64,000 nt of DNA, taken from assembly GCA_038528385.1 (NCBI GenBank), contig JBCBET010000001.1, positions 806,001 through 870,000 on the forward strand, read 5' to 3'. The stretch is from Shimia_B sp038528385. GTDB lineage: Bacteria; Pseudomonadota; Alphaproteobacteria; Rhodobacterales; Rhodobacteraceae. Position numbers and translations under genes: made by a program. The notes beneath the pieces are model-generated. The model did not search any database and was not told the DNA's origin. It saw only the letters and a program-made list of their open reading frames with translations. The stretch's first letter is position 1; each line of letters opens with the position of its first letter. Positions 24,253-33,341 of the stretch are shown here, in pieces.

Positions 24253-26649
24253 ATGCGCGCGCTGCCCATCGACCCGCTCCTGCCGGAGCTCGCCGCCACC
24301 CTGGCGCGGGCGGGCTGCGCGGTGCTGCAGGCCCCTCCCGGCGCGGGGAAGACGACGCGGGTGCCGCCTGCGCTCCTCGACGTGGTGGATGGCAAGATCC
24401 TGATGCTTGAGCCCCGCCGCCTCGCCGCGCGCGGCGCCGCCATGCGCATCGCCGCCGAACTCGGGGAGCCGCTCGGACAGCGCGTGGGCTTCCGCATGCG
24501 GGGCGAGAGCGTGCCGGGCCGCCGCATCGACGTGGTGACCGAGGGCATCCTGACGCGCATGCTGCAAGCGGACCCGGAGCTTGCGGGCGTGGGCTGCGTG
24601 GTCTTCGACGAGTTCCACGAGCGCTCGCTCCACGCCGATCTCGGCCTCGCGCTCGTCTGGGAGGTGCGGCAGGCACTCCGCGCGGATCTCAAGCTCCTCG
24701 TCATGTCGGCCACGCTCGACGCCGCCCCGGTGGCGGAGATGCTGGGCAGCGCGCCCGTCCTCACCGCCGAGGGCCGTACCTTCCCGGTGGAGATCCGCCA
24801 CCTCGACGCGCCGCGCCCGCAGGACACGCGGCTCGAGGCGTTCGCCGCCCGCCGGATCGAGTCGCTCTTGCCCGAAGTCACCGGCGCGCTCCTCTGCTTC
24901 CTCCCCGGCCAGGGCGAGATCGGACGCGTGAAATCGGCGCTGCAGGTCCCGGTGCCAGTCTTCGAGCTCTACGGCGCACTCCCCTTGAAGGCCCAGGAGG
25001 TGGCTCTGCGCCCCACCGGCGGGCCGCGCATCGTGCTCGCCACCGCCATCGCGGAGACCTCGCTCACCATCGAGGACGTCACCCACGTGGTGGACGGAGG
25101 CCGCGCCCGCCGCGCCCGCCACGACCCGGGCTCCGGCTTCTCGCGCCTCGTGACGGAGCGCGTGACCCGCGCCGAGGCAGAACAGCGCGCGGGCCGCGCA
25201 GGCCGGGTGCGCGCGGGCACCTGCCTCCGGCTCTGGACGAAGGGCGAGGAGGGCGCGCTCGCCGCCTATCCCCCCGCCGAGATCGCGACCGCGGATCTTG
25301 CGCCGCTCGCGCTCGAACTCGCCGCCTGGGGCGCCACCGAGGCGGAGCTCGCCTTCCTCACGCCGCCGCCCGCCGCGGCCATGGCCGAGGCGCGCGCATT
25401 GCTCGCCGGTCTCGGCGCCTTGGACGCGGGCACGCTCACGGCCCATGGCCGCGCCATGGCCGCAATGCCCACCCATCCGCGGCTCGCCCACATGCTGCTG
25501 ACGGCGGGTGCGGAGGCCGCGCCACTCGCCGCCCTCCTCGGTTCGCGGGATCCGGTGGAGAGCCGCGAGAGCACGCTCACGCTGCGCCTCGAGGCACTGC
25601 GCGACACGTCGCGCTTCCGCCGCGACCGGGGCACGAGGCTCCGCGAGGGCGCGCTGCGCGACATCAAGTCAGAGGCCACGCGCCTGGCCCGCCTAGCGCC
25701 AGCGCGGCCCTATCCGGGAGACGGCGTCGCCGCCGCCCTCGCCTTTCCCGACCGCATCGGGGGCCGCCGGCCCGGCGACGCGCCCCGATACCTGCTCTCC
25801 GGCGGCAGGGGTGCCGAACTCGCCGCCGAGGACGGCCTCGCCGCCGCGCCCTGGCTCGTGGCCGTGGAGACCGACGGGAGGCCGCGCGACGCACGCATCC
25901 GCCTCGCCCTCCCCCTCACGGAGGCCGAGATCCGTGAGACCTTCGCCGCCAGCATCCGCGAAGACACGACCTGCACCTGGTCGAAACGTGAGGCCCGCGT
26001 CCTCGCCCGCCGTGAGGAGCGCCTCGGCGCGCTGGTGCTCTCGGACCGGCCCTGGGCGGACGCGCCGCCCGAGGCCACCGCGGCGGCCATGTGCGAGGGC
26101 ATCCGCCAGCTCGGCCTCTCGCTCTCGATGAAGGCGGCGCTCTTCCAGGCGCGCGCCCGTGCCGCGGGCGACGCGCGCTTCACCGACGCGGCCCTGCTCG
26201 ATACGCTGGACACCTGGCTCGCGCCCTACCTGGCGGGCATCACCACGGCAGAGGCCTGGAAGGCGTTCGACGCGCTCCCCGCCCTCCGGGCGATGCTGAG
26301 CTACGAGGAAACCCGCGCCCTCGACCGCGCCGCGCCGCCGGCCTACGAGAGCCCTCTCGGGCGCTCTATCCCCATCGACTACGGCGGCGACACGCCCGCC
26401 ATCGCGCTGCGCCTGCAGGAGCTCTTCGGCGAGACGCGCCACCCCATGGTGGGGCAAACGCCCCTCCTCATCACGCTCCTGTCGCCCGCGGGCCGCCCGG
26501 TGCAAACGACCCGGGACCTCCCCGGCTTCTGGTCGGGCTCCTACGCCGACGTGAGGAAGGACATGCGCGCGCGCTACCCCAGGCATCCCTGGCCGGAGGA
26601 CCCCACCGCGGCCACTCCCACCCTCAAGGCCAAGCGACGCGGCGGCTGA
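24253..26649 (+). CDS. hrpB: ATP-dependent helicase HrpB
   Basis: A DEAH-type RNA helicase of 798 residues, normal for HrpB. Motifs: QAPPGAGKTTRVPPALLD (Walker A, near residue 30), FDEFHERSLHADL (motif II, here DEFH), MSATLD (III), ATAIAETSLTIEDV, and QRAGRAGRVRAG (VI). The HrpB C-terminal domain follows, ending in GFWSGSYADVRKDMRARYPR near the C-terminus. ATG 24253 starts MRALPIDPLLPEL. Physiological substrates are poorly defined. A dispersed repeat follows its stop. Confidence 0.95.
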   Translation: MRALPIDPLLPELAATLARAGCAVLQAPPGAGKTTRVPPALLDVVDGKILMLEPRRLAARGAAMRIAAELGEPLGQRVGFRMRGESVPGRRIDVVTEGILTRMLQADPELAGVGCVVFDEFHERSLHADLGLALVWEVRQALRADLKLLVMSATLDAAPVAEMLGSAPVLTAEGRTFPVEIRHLDAPRPQDTRLEAFAARRIESLLPEVTGALLCFLPGQGEIGRVKSALQVPVPVFELYGALPLKAQEVALRPTGGPRIVLATAIAETSLTIEDVTHVVDGGRARRARHDPGSGFSRLVTERVTRAEAEQRAGRAGRVRAGTCLRLWTKGEEGALAAYPPAEIATADLAPLALELAAWGATEAELAFLTPPPAAAMAEARALLAGLGALDAGTLTAHGRAMAAMPTHPRLAHMLLTAGAEAAPLAALLGSRDPVESRESTLTLRLEALRDTSRFRRDRGTRLREGALRDIKSEATRLARLAPARPYPGDGVAAALAFPDRIGGRRPGDAPRYLLSGGRGAELAAEDGLAAAPWLVAVETDGRPRDARIRLALPLTEAEIRETFAASIREDTTCTWSKREARVLARREERLGALVLSDRPWADAPPEATAAAMCEGIRQLGLSLSMKAALFQARARAAGDARFTDAALLDTLDTWLAPYLAGITTAEAWKAFDALPALRAMLSYEETRALDRAAPPAYESPLGRSIPIDYGGDTPAIALRLQELFGETRHPMVGQTPLLITLLSPAGRPVQTTRDLPGFWSGSYADVRKDMRARYPRHPWPEDPTAATPTLKAKRRGG

Positions 26650-26660
26650 GCGGGCGTGAT

Positions 26661-26690
26661 GCCTCCGGCGGAAGTACGGGGCACAAAGAA
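26661..26690 (+). repeat. Dispersed intergenic repeat, copy B
   Basis: Identical over 30 bases to copy A (7192-7222), 11 bases after the hrpB stop and in the same sense as hrpB. Together with copy C it brackets the convergent hrpB-gnd gap (26650-26929), which otherwise holds no gene. Confidence 0.85.
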
Positions 26691-26845
26691 AACGGGACCA
26701 CGGTAACCCGATGTTAAGGTTAACGCGTGAGGCTCGCGAGGCAGTACAGCTGAAGAGCGATGGCTGCGCACGAAGAAGACGCCCCCGGTCCTGACATCGT
26801 CGCCGTGGCCGAGGGCGCATTCTTTGACGCGCCGCGCGATCGCGT

Positions 26846-26875
26846 CTTCTTTGTGCCCCGTACTTCCCCCGGAGG
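26846..26875 (-). repeat. Dispersed intergenic repeat, copy C
   Basis: Minus-strand copy of the same element (CCTCCGGGGGAAGTACGGGG at its start), located downstream of gnd and in the sense of gnd. It faces copy B in inverted orientation, 155 bases apart. Confidence 0.8.
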
Positions 26876-26929
26876 GCCGCCGGAGGCCGACGCCGGACCC
26901 GCACCGGGGCCCGGCGCATCGGCAGGGCG

Positions 26930-28336
26930 TCAGTCGTGCCAGGGGCCGTGGAAGCTTCCGTCCCCATCGAGCCGTTCGAAGCTGTGCGCCCCGAAATAGT
27001 CCCGCAGCCCCTGGATGAGGTCCGCCGTGCCGCGCGGCTGGCGGATCTCGTCGAACCAGCTCACCGCGGATGCCAACGCCGGGACGGGCAGCCCCATGAG
27101 CGTGGCCTGCGCCACCACCCGGCGCAGCGGCGCGATATGCTGTTTCAGAAGTGGCGCGAAGTGTTCGGAGAGGATCAGGCGATCCTCCGGCAGCTCCCCG
27201 CGGAAGGCCGTGGCGATGTCGTCGAGAAGGTTCGATCGGATGATGCACCCGGCGCGCCAGATCTCGGCGATCCGGGCATAATCGAGATCCCAGCCGAATT
27301 CGTCGGAGGCCGCCTTCAGGATACGAAAGCCCTGGGCATAGGCCAGGACGCGGCCCACAAGGAGCGCGCTTTCGAGATCGCCTTCGTCGAAGGTCCCGTG
27401 CTGTTCCCCTGCAGACGGGGCGAGGATCGGACCGGCCACCTGGCGGGTCTTGCGCTCCGAGCTCAGCACCCGCGCGCCCACCGCCGCCTCGATGACGGAG
27501 GCCGACTGTCCCATGCGGATCGCCTCGATGACCGTCCAGCGCCCGGTGCCCTTCTGGCCCGCCTGGTCGACGATGACGTCCACGACAGGCTTTCGCGTCT
27601 CGGGGTCCACGGCGTCGAGCACATGGCCCGCGATCTCCACCAGAAAGCTCTTGAGCGGGCCCTCGTTCCAGCGGTGGTAGAGCGGCGCGATCTCGGCGGC
27701 CCCGCGGCCCTCGCCGTCGCGCAGGAGGCCGTAGACCTCCGCGATGAGCTGCATGTCGGCGTATTCGATGCCGTTGTGGACGGTCTTGACGAAATGCCCG
27801 GCGCCGTCAGGGCCGAGATGCGCGACGCAGGGATCGCCCTCGTATGTCGCCGCGATGGCCTCGTAGATCGGCTGGACCGGCTCCCAGGCCGACGGCGTGC
27901 CGCCCACCATCATGGAGGGCCCGTGCCGCGCGCCCTCCTCGCCGCCCGAGACGCCGATGCCGAGATAGCGGAAGCCCGCCTCCTCCACCCGCCCGGTCCG
28001 GGCCCGGGTGTCGCGGAAATCACTGTTGCCGCCGTCGATGATCGTGTCGCCCTCGCCGAGATGCGGCAGGAGCGCGTCGATGGTGTCGTCCACCGGCTGG
28101 CCCGCCGGCACCATCATCATGATCGCGCGCGGCGCGGGCATCCCCGTCACGAGCGCCTCGACGCTCTCGCATTTCGTCAGCTTCGGCGCGAGCGCGCCTG
28201 CCCGTTCCATGAGCGCATCGATGGTCTCGGGCTCCAGGTTGTAGAGCGCCACGTCATGGCCGTTCTCGGCCATGTTGAGCGCCAGCGCCGCGCCCATCGT
28301 GCCCACGCCGATCAGTCCCATGGATGCTGTGGTCAT
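26930..28336 (-). CDS. gnd: 6-phosphogluconate dehydrogenase (decarboxylating)
   Basis: Converts 6-phosphogluconate to ribulose-5-phosphate with NADP reduction in the pentose phosphate pathway. The 468-residue protein has the Rossmann start MGLIGVGTMGAALALNMAEN, GGNSDFRDTR, the substrate block HNGIEYADMQLIAEVY, and QKGTGRWTVIEAIRMG. Of two adjacent ATGs I prefer 28336, because GGAGG then sits 5 bases upstream; 28339 would leave only 2. It converges with hrpB. Confidence 0.95.
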   Translation of the reverse strand: MTTASMGLIGVGTMGAALALNMAENGHDVALYNLEPETIDALMERAGALAPKLTKCESVEALVTGMPAPRAIMMMVPAGQPVDDTIDALLPHLGEGDTIIDGGNSDFRDTRARTGRVEEAGFRYLGIGVSGGEEGARHGPSMMVGGTPSAWEPVQPIYEAIAATYEGDPCVAHLGPDGAGHFVKTVHNGIEYADMQLIAEVYGLLRDGEGRGAAEIAPLYHRWNEGPLKSFLVEIAGHVLDAVDPETRKPVVDVIVDQAGQKGTGRWTVIEAIRMGQSASVIEAAVGARVLSSERKTRQVAGPILAPSAGEQHGTFDEGDLESALLVGRVLAYAQGFRILKAASDEFGWDLDYARIAEIWRAGCIIRSNLLDDIATAFRGELPEDRLILSEHFAPLLKQHIAPLRRVVAQATLMGLPVPALASAVSWFDEIRQPRGTADLIQGLRDYFGAHSFERLDGDGSFHGPWHD

Positions 28337-28339
28337 CAT

Positions 28340-28786
28340 CGCCTCCCCCGGTCGCGCCAGAGCGGTAAATCACGGCAGGGCGCAGAGCACCATGGGAAAG
28401 GAACGCTTCTCCGACAAGGGACCGGGCAAAGGGCCAAAGCGGGCGGTGGGGCAAGCCGCGCCGGAGCATGCGATCCCGCAGGGACCCTGGCGGATCGCAT
28501 CGGGCCCGCCGGGGCGATCCGGGGCCGAAGGACGCCCCCTGCCCCGCGCGGCCGCAGCGCAGGACGCAGAAGAGGCGCCGGGCCTGCCCGGTCGGAGCCC
28601 ACGGCAAAAGGCGCGCGGACGGGCACGGTCCCGGCGCCGTCCCGGACGTCCCAAGGGCCGCGATGGCGGGCTCGAGGACCCGGCCGCCCCCCGGAGCACC
28701 AAAAATTCTTCTCAAGAATTTTGGCCCGCGCAGCGGCCACCGCCGCGCATGGAAGAGTTTTCACAAAACTCTTGCGCCGCGCAGGG
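28340..28786. other. Gene-free gap with two AT-rich hairpins after argF
   Basis: 447 bases without a convincing gene. CCAAAAATTCTT-CTC-AAGAATTTTGG (28699-28724, one bulged A) and AAGAGTTTT-CAC-AAAACTCTT (28753-28773, perfect 9-bp stem) form two AT-rich hairpins in very GC-rich DNA. In the argF direction they begin 14 bases past its stop. Similar paired hairpins recur in roseobacter genomes in my recollection. They probably terminate or stabilise the argD-argF transcript. Confidence 0.65.
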
Positions 28787-29713
28787 TCAGACGCCGAGGC
28801 ACCAGCGCAGGATCGCCTTTTGCGCGTGAAGCCGGTTCTCCGCCTCGTCGAAGATCACGGAATTCGGCCCGTCCATCACGGCGCTCGTGACCTCCTCCTC
28901 GCGATGTGCAGGCAGGCAATGCATGAAGAGCGCGTCGTCCTTGGCGCGGGCCATGAGCGCCTCGTTCACCTGATAGGGGCGGAGCTGGTTGTGGCGGCGT
29001 TCCTTCGTCGTCTGGCTGTCATGCATGGAGACCCAGGTGTCGGCCACGACGAGATCGGCGCCCGCGACCGCCGCTTCGGGGTCGCGGATGAGCTCCACCT
29101 GCGCGCCCGCCGCGCGCGCCTCCTCCACGAAGACGGCTTCGGGATCGAGCGTCTCGGGCCCCGACACGACCATGTCGAAGCCGAACTGCCCCGCGGCCTG
29201 CAGGAAGGACGCGCAGACATTGTTGCCGTCCCCCATCCACGCCACGCGGCGTCCCGCGATCGGGCCGCGATGCTCCTCGTAGGTCATCACGTCGGCCATG
29301 ATCTGGCAGGGATGGGTGCGGTTCGTGAGCCCGTTGATGACGGGCACGCTGGCATGTTCGGCCATCTCGAGGAGCGTCGTCTCCTCAAAGGTGCGGATCA
29401 TGATGAGGTCCACGTAGCGGGAGAGCACGCGCGCCGTGTCGGCGATCGTCTCGCCGTGGCCGAGCTGCATGTCGCTGCCCGAGAGCACCATCGTCTCCCC
29501 GCCCATCTGTCGCACGCCCACGTCGAAGCTGACGCGCGTACGCGTCGACGGCTTCTCGAAGATGAGCGCGACCATGCGGCCCGCGAGCGGCGTCTCGGCG
29601 TCGGGCATCCCCTTGGGCCGGCCCGCACGCGCGTCCTTCATGGCGCGGGCCGCATCGATCATGTCGCGGAGGTCAGCCGGGTCGGTTTTGTGGATGTCGA
29701 GAAAGTGGGTCAT
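28787..29713 (-). CDS. argF: Ornithine carbamoyltransferase
   Basis: Condenses ornithine and carbamoyl phosphate to citrulline in arginine synthesis. It has 308 residues. The carbamoyl-phosphate site EKPSTRTRVSFDVGVRQMGG lies near residue 54, HPCQIMADVMT near 132, and the ornithine-loop HCLPAHREEEVT near 267. ATG 29713 begins MTHFLDIHKTDP. It lies 79 bases downstream of argD on the same strand, so an argD-argF operon is likely. Carbamoyl phosphate would come from CarAB; carB is at 46195. Confidence 0.96.
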   Translation of the reverse strand: MTHFLDIHKTDPADLRDMIDAARAMKDARAGRPKGMPDAETPLAGRMVALIFEKPSTRTRVSFDVGVRQMGGETMVLSGSDMQLGHGETIADTARVLSRYVDLIMIRTFEETTLLEMAEHASVPVINGLTNRTHPCQIMADVMTYEEHRGPIAGRRVAWMGDGNNVCASFLQAAGQFGFDMVVSGPETLDPEAVFVEEARAAGAQVELIRDPEAAVAGADLVVADTWVSMHDSQTTKERRHNQLRPYQVNEALMARAKDDALFMHCLPAHREEEVTSAVMDGPNSVIFDEAENRLHAQKAILRWCLGV

Positions 29714-29792
29714 CGGTTGGCTCTTTTGCAGAGGTCTGGACGAGCGGTTTTCCACGCCCAGACCCCCGGAAGGTGTGTCGGGAAAGATGAAG

Positions 29793-30965
29793 TCAGGGCG
29801 TGAGCGAGGCCGCGGCACGGTCGAGGCGGCGCAGCGCCTCGTCGATGTCGGCGCCGGGGATGTTGAGCGCAGGCAGGAGGCGTACGGTGTTGTCGGCGGC
29901 ACCCACGGTGAGGAGCTCCTCGGCCATGGCGGCGGCGACGACTTCCGTGTTGGGCGCGCGGCAGACGAGCCCGAGCATCAGCCCCTGCCCGCGCACGGTC
30001 TCGAAGACCTCCGGGTGGGAGGCCACGAGCGCTTCGAGCCCCTGGCGCAGGCGGCCGGCCTTGCGATTCACATCGGCCAGGAAGGCGGGATCGGCCACGA
30101 TTTCCATCACCCGCGCGCCCACGGCGCAGCCCAGCGGGTTGCCGCCATAGGTGGAGCCATGGGTGCCGGCGGTCATGCCGCGCGCGGCCTCCTCGGAAGC
30201 CAGCACCGCGCCCAGCGGGAAGCCTCCGCCGATGCCCTTGGCCACCATCATGATGTCGGGCGAGACGCCCGACCATTCATGGGCGAAGAGCTTGCCCGTC
30301 CGGCCCACGCCGCATTGCACCTCGTCGAGGATGAGGAGGATGCCGCGTTCGTCGCAGAGGTCCCGCAGCCCCTTGAGGCAGGCATCGGGCAACGGGCGAA
30401 TGCCGCCCTCCCCCTGCACCGGCTCGACCATGATCGCGGCCGTCCGCTCCGTGATGGCCGGCGCGATGGCGTCGTGATCGCCGAACGCGAGATGCACGAA
30501 GCCGGGCAGGAGCGGGCCGAAGCCGTGGGTCATCTTTTCCGAGCCCGCCGCCGCGATGGCCGCCGAGGACCGGCCGTGGAACGCGCCTGAGAAAGTGATG
30601 ATCTCGGTGCGCTCGGGTGCGCCCGTCTCGAAATGGTACTTCCGCGCCATCTTGACGGCGAGTTCGCAGCTCTCAGTGCCCGAATTCGTGAAAAAACAGG
30701 TGTCCGCGAAGGTGTGCTCCACCAGCAGATCCGCGAGGCGCTGCTGCTGGGGGATGCCGTAGAGATTGGACGTGTGCCAGAGCGCTTGCGCCTGCTCGGT
30801 CAGCGCCTCCACCAGCGGCGGCGCGGCATGGCCCAGCACGTTGACCGCGATGCCCGCGCCCATATCGAGGAACCGTCGCCCGTCCGCTTCGATGAGCCAG
30901 CTGCCTTCGCCCTTCACGAAGTTCAGCTTTGCGCGGGTATATGTCGGCAGGATCGAGGGGATCAT
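29793..30965 (-). CDS. argD: Acetylornithine aminotransferase (aspartate/acetylornithine class III)
   Basis: A PLP-dependent transaminase making N-acetylornithine, and possibly succinyldiaminopimelate. The 390-residue protein begins MIPSILPTYTRAKLNFVKGE. It has FTNSGTESCELAVKMAR, a SGAFHGRSSAA block, ILDEVQCGVGRTG, and the lysine region MMVAKGIGGGFPLGA. ATG 30965 is chosen because it matches the family N-terminus. The argD-argF order is typical of Rhodobacterales. Confidence 0.95.
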   Translation of the reverse strand: MIPSILPTYTRAKLNFVKGEGSWLIEADGRRFLDMGAGIAVNVLGHAAPPLVEALTEQAQALWHTSNLYGIPQQQRLADLLVEHTFADTCFFTNSGTESCELAVKMARKYHFETGAPERTEIITFSGAFHGRSSAAIAAAGSEKMTHGFGPLLPGFVHLAFGDHDAIAPAITERTAAIMVEPVQGEGGIRPLPDACLKGLRDLCDERGILLILDEVQCGVGRTGKLFAHEWSGVSPDIMMVAKGIGGGFPLGAVLASEEAARGMTAGTHGSTYGGNPLGCAVGARVMEIVADPAFLADVNRKAGRLRQGLEALVASHPEVFETVRGQGLMLGLVCRAPNTEVVAAAMAEELLTVGAADNTVRLLPALNIPGADIDEALRRLDRAAASLTP

Positions 30966-31204
30966 GGCGATGGCCTTTGAGGTGAAAGCCCTTGCGTGCA
31001 GAGGCACGGGCGCGGTGTCAATGATTTTGGGAGTGTGGGCGACTTGGAGATGGCACGCGGGCGCCCCCCGCGAAACGGGATCAGCGACGTCGGAGAGAGG
31101 TACGGATCAGTGCCATGTAGCGGAGGTAGCTGGCGGGTGACGCTGTGTAAAGCGATTTGAGGCCGGCCCGCCCTTGCCGTGAAGAAGACTTGCCGCGCGC
31201 TGTC

Positions 31205-31226
31205 CATAGGGTGCGCGCCGTGCACC
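31205..31226 (-). repeat. Dispersed 22-bp GC-rich element, copy 2
   Basis: The reverse complement, GGTGCACGGCGCGCACCCTATG, differs from 18701-18722 at three of 22 positions. It ends 5 bases before the stop end of the ABC-2 permease gene. The remaining gap up to argD (30966-31204) holds no gene that I can support. Confidence 0.45.
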
Positions 31227-31231
31227 GCCCG

Positions 31232-32077
31232 TCACGGCTTGAGGCGGTAGCCCGTCCGAAAGCCCCACCACGTCAGCAGGCAGAGCGCAAAGGTCGAAGC
31301 ACCGAGCACCGTGATCGCCAGCACGGGCGAGCTGTCGGAGACGCCCAGCACCGACCAGCGCATGCCGTCGATGGCGTAAAAGATCGGATTGACCCGCGTC
31401 ACCGCCTCGAGCACCGGCGGCAGCGCCGTCACCGAGTAAAACGTGCCCGACAGGAACGCGAGCGGCGTGACGACGAAGTTCGTGAGCGCGGCCATCTGAT
31501 CGAACTTCTGCGCCTGCATGGCCGCCAGGAGCCCCAGCGCGCCCATGAAGGCCGAGCCCAGCACGATGAAGCCCAGCATCGCCAGGGGATGCGCCACCCC
31601 GATCCCGAGCACGAGCCAGAGCGCGGCCATGAGCACGAGCGCGATCAGGAGCCCGCGCCCGATCCCGCCCACCAGATAGCCGATGGTCAGCTCGCCCCCC
31701 GACAGAGGAGGCATGAGCGTGTCCACGATATTGCCCATGACCTTGGCCGAGATGAGCGAGGAGGAGGTGTTGGCGAACGCGTTCTGGATCACGCTCATCG
31801 CCATCAGCCCCGGCGCGAGGAAAACGAGGAACGGCTGGCCCATGACCGCGCCCCGCGCATCGCCGAACGCCACGGAAAAGATCAGCAGGAAAAGGCCCGC
31901 CGTCACCAGCGGCGCGAGGATGGTCTGCGTGGGGATCGCGAGGAACCGCCGGCATTCCCGCTCGCACAGCGTGTAGAGCCCCATCCAGTTGACACGCCCG
32001 AAGCGGCGCGTGCCCATGTTCTTGGCCCTGTCTTTGTCCGCCTCGGGGCCCAGCGCCACAGAAGTCGTTTCCGTCAT
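31232..32077 (-). CDS. ABC-2 type transporter permease
   Basis: A 281-residue inner-membrane permease with about six membrane segments (LAPLVTAGLFLLIFSVAF, GRGLLIALVLMAALWLVLG, FMGALGLLAAMQAQ). The ABC-2 signature FVVTPLAFLSGTFYSVTALP lies near residue 206, followed by VNPIFYAIDGMRW. This is the NodJ/YadH-type family that exports polysaccharides or drugs. No ATPase gene is adjacent in the window, although such permeases normally sit next to one. It is divergent from gcrA. Confidence 0.88.
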   Translation of the reverse strand: MTETTSVALGPEADKDRAKNMGTRRFGRVNWMGLYTLCERECRRFLAIPTQTILAPLVTAGLFLLIFSVAFGDARGAVMGQPFLVFLAPGLMAMSVIQNAFANTSSSLISAKVMGNIVDTLMPPLSGGELTIGYLVGGIGRGLLIALVLMAALWLVLGIGVAHPLAMLGFIVLGSAFMGALGLLAAMQAQKFDQMAALTNFVVTPLAFLSGTFYSVTALPPVLEAVTRVNPIFYAIDGMRWSVLGVSDSSPVLAITVLGASTFALCLLTWWGFRTGYRLKP

Positions 32078-32224
32078 AGTTTGACGCGCCCCGTTGTTCT
32101 TCGCCCGGCATGGGCATATACAGTGATGTTCAAACGAGTGAGATGGGCCGGGAGCGGCCCGCCGTCAACCAGCGTCACGCGCAGGCCATGCGGTCCCGGC
32201 GCCGTAGAAATATCGAGGCAGAGC

Positions 32225-32791
32225 ATGTCCTGGACAGATGAACGCGTTGAAATCCTGAAGAAAATGTGGGGCGAGGGGCAGTCGGCCTCCGTCATCGCCA
32301 AGGAGCTCGGCGGTGTGACGCGCAATGCCGTCATCGGCAAGGTGCACCGCCTGGGCCTGTCGAACCGCGCGGGCGCGTCCTCGGCCACGGCCAAGGCCGC
32401 CACGGAGAAGAAATCCGCCAAGGCGCCGGAGAAGGAGCCCGTGGCCGCGGAGGCCAAGCCCGAGCCCAAGACCGAAAGCGCCGCCCCCGAGCGCGCGTTG
32501 ACGCCTGCGGCGCGCAAGATCATCCCCGCCGGACAACCGCTGCCGCCGCAGCCCTCGGCCAACGAAATCAGCCCGGAAGCGCTGGCCAAGGTGAACGAGG
32601 TGGAGAAATCCTCCAAGAAACTCTCGCTCATGGAGCTCACCGAGCGCACCTGCAAATGGCCCGTGGGAGACCCGGCGACGGAAGACTTCTGGTTCTGCGG
32701 CTTGCCCGTGCAGCAGGGCAAGCCCTATTGCGAGGCCCATGTGGGCGTGGCGTTCCAGCCGATGTCGAGCCGCCGGGACCGCCGCCGCTGA
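32225..32791 (+). CDS. gcrA: Cell-cycle regulator GcrA
   Basis: A sigma70-associated activator that acts at promoters methylated by CcrM (GANTC) in alphaproteobacteria. The 188-residue protein has the N-terminal helix-turn-helix SWTDERVEILKKMWGEGQSA and GGVTRNAVIGKVHRLGLSNR, a low-complexity Ala/Lys/Glu linker (about 55-95), and the C-terminal Cys-containing domain LTERTCKWPVGDP, FWFCGLPVQQGKPYCEAH. I saw no GANTC in the 147-base upstream region. ATG 32225 matches the family start. Confidence 0.95.
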   Translation: MSWTDERVEILKKMWGEGQSASVIAKELGGVTRNAVIGKVHRLGLSNRAGASSATAKAATEKKSAKAPEKEPVAAEAKPEPKTESAAPERALTPAARKIIPAGQPLPPQPSANEISPEALAKVNEVEKSSKKLSLMELTERTCKWPVGDPATEDFWFCGLPVQQGKPYCEAHVGVAFQPMSSRRDRRR

Positions 32792-32924
32792 TACCGACGC
32801 GGCGACGGGCGCAGGCGGTCCAGGGTCGCGCGTGCGCGTGCCATTGACCGCTCTCACCCGGGCATCGAAACTACCTCTCCTGTCCGCACCGAGAGCGGCG
32901 GCGGGTCACCAGAAAGCCGCCCGC

Positions 32925-33341
32925 TCACACCGCCCGGATGCCATTGTTGCGCGCGTTGTGTTCGAGTTCCGCCCGCCCCAACACTTCGAGCGTCGCCCCG
33001 ACATAGTTCGTGAAGCGGCCCCGATACCCCTTGCTCAGCCCGCAATAGCCGCCCACGGGATTGCTCTGTGACCGTGCCCAGCCATCCAACGTGTCCGGCG
33101 CCGCGGGCTTTCCCTCGTCGGCGTTGCCGAGCGGCATCCAATCGCCGTGGGCCCTGAGCATCGCATGGGCGTCCTCGAGCGCCCGAAGCCGGTAGGACAG
33201 CCGCGTCTTCCCCACCTGAACGACCACGGCGGGCGGGTCGGCGCCCGCGTCCTTCCAGACCTGAAACTCGGAAGTCAGCGGCGGAGTCTTCAGGACCCAG
33301 GGGTCCTCTTCGGTGCCGGAGCCGGAGACAACATCATTCAT
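32925..33341 (-). CDS. Conserved protein of unknown function (possibly DUF6855)
   Basis: A 138-residue soluble protein, with TPPLTSEFQVWKDAGADPPA near the start, then VVVQVGKTRLSYRLRALEDA, DWMPLGNADEGKPA and NPVGGYCGLSKGYRGRFTNY. I recall this arrangement in a small conserved family, possibly DUF6855, but cannot confirm the number. Its ATG (33341) overlaps what would be the restored stop of the SRPBCC gene, so the two were coupled. Confidence 0.65.
   Translation of the reverse strand: MNDVVSGSGTEEDPWVLKTPPLTSEFQVWKDAGADPPAVVVQVGKTRLSYRLRALEDAHAMLRAHGDWMPLGNADEGKPAAPDTLDGWARSQSNPVGGYCGLSKGYRGRFTNYVGATLEVLGRAELEHNARNNGIRAV

Noticed and set aside
26760..26999. Possible small gene in the hrpB-gnd gap
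   Set aside because: The translation runs through the dispersed repeat (FVPRTSPGG) and into gnd antisense; no ribosome binding site or family.
26936..29803. 955-codon plus-strand frame opposite gnd and argF
   Set aside because: Antisense to two well-recognised enzymes; composition is typical of a shadow frame.
31008..31231. Possible gene fragment between argD and the ABC-2 permease
   Set aside because: Several short frames are open, but none resembles a known family and codon use is not convincing.
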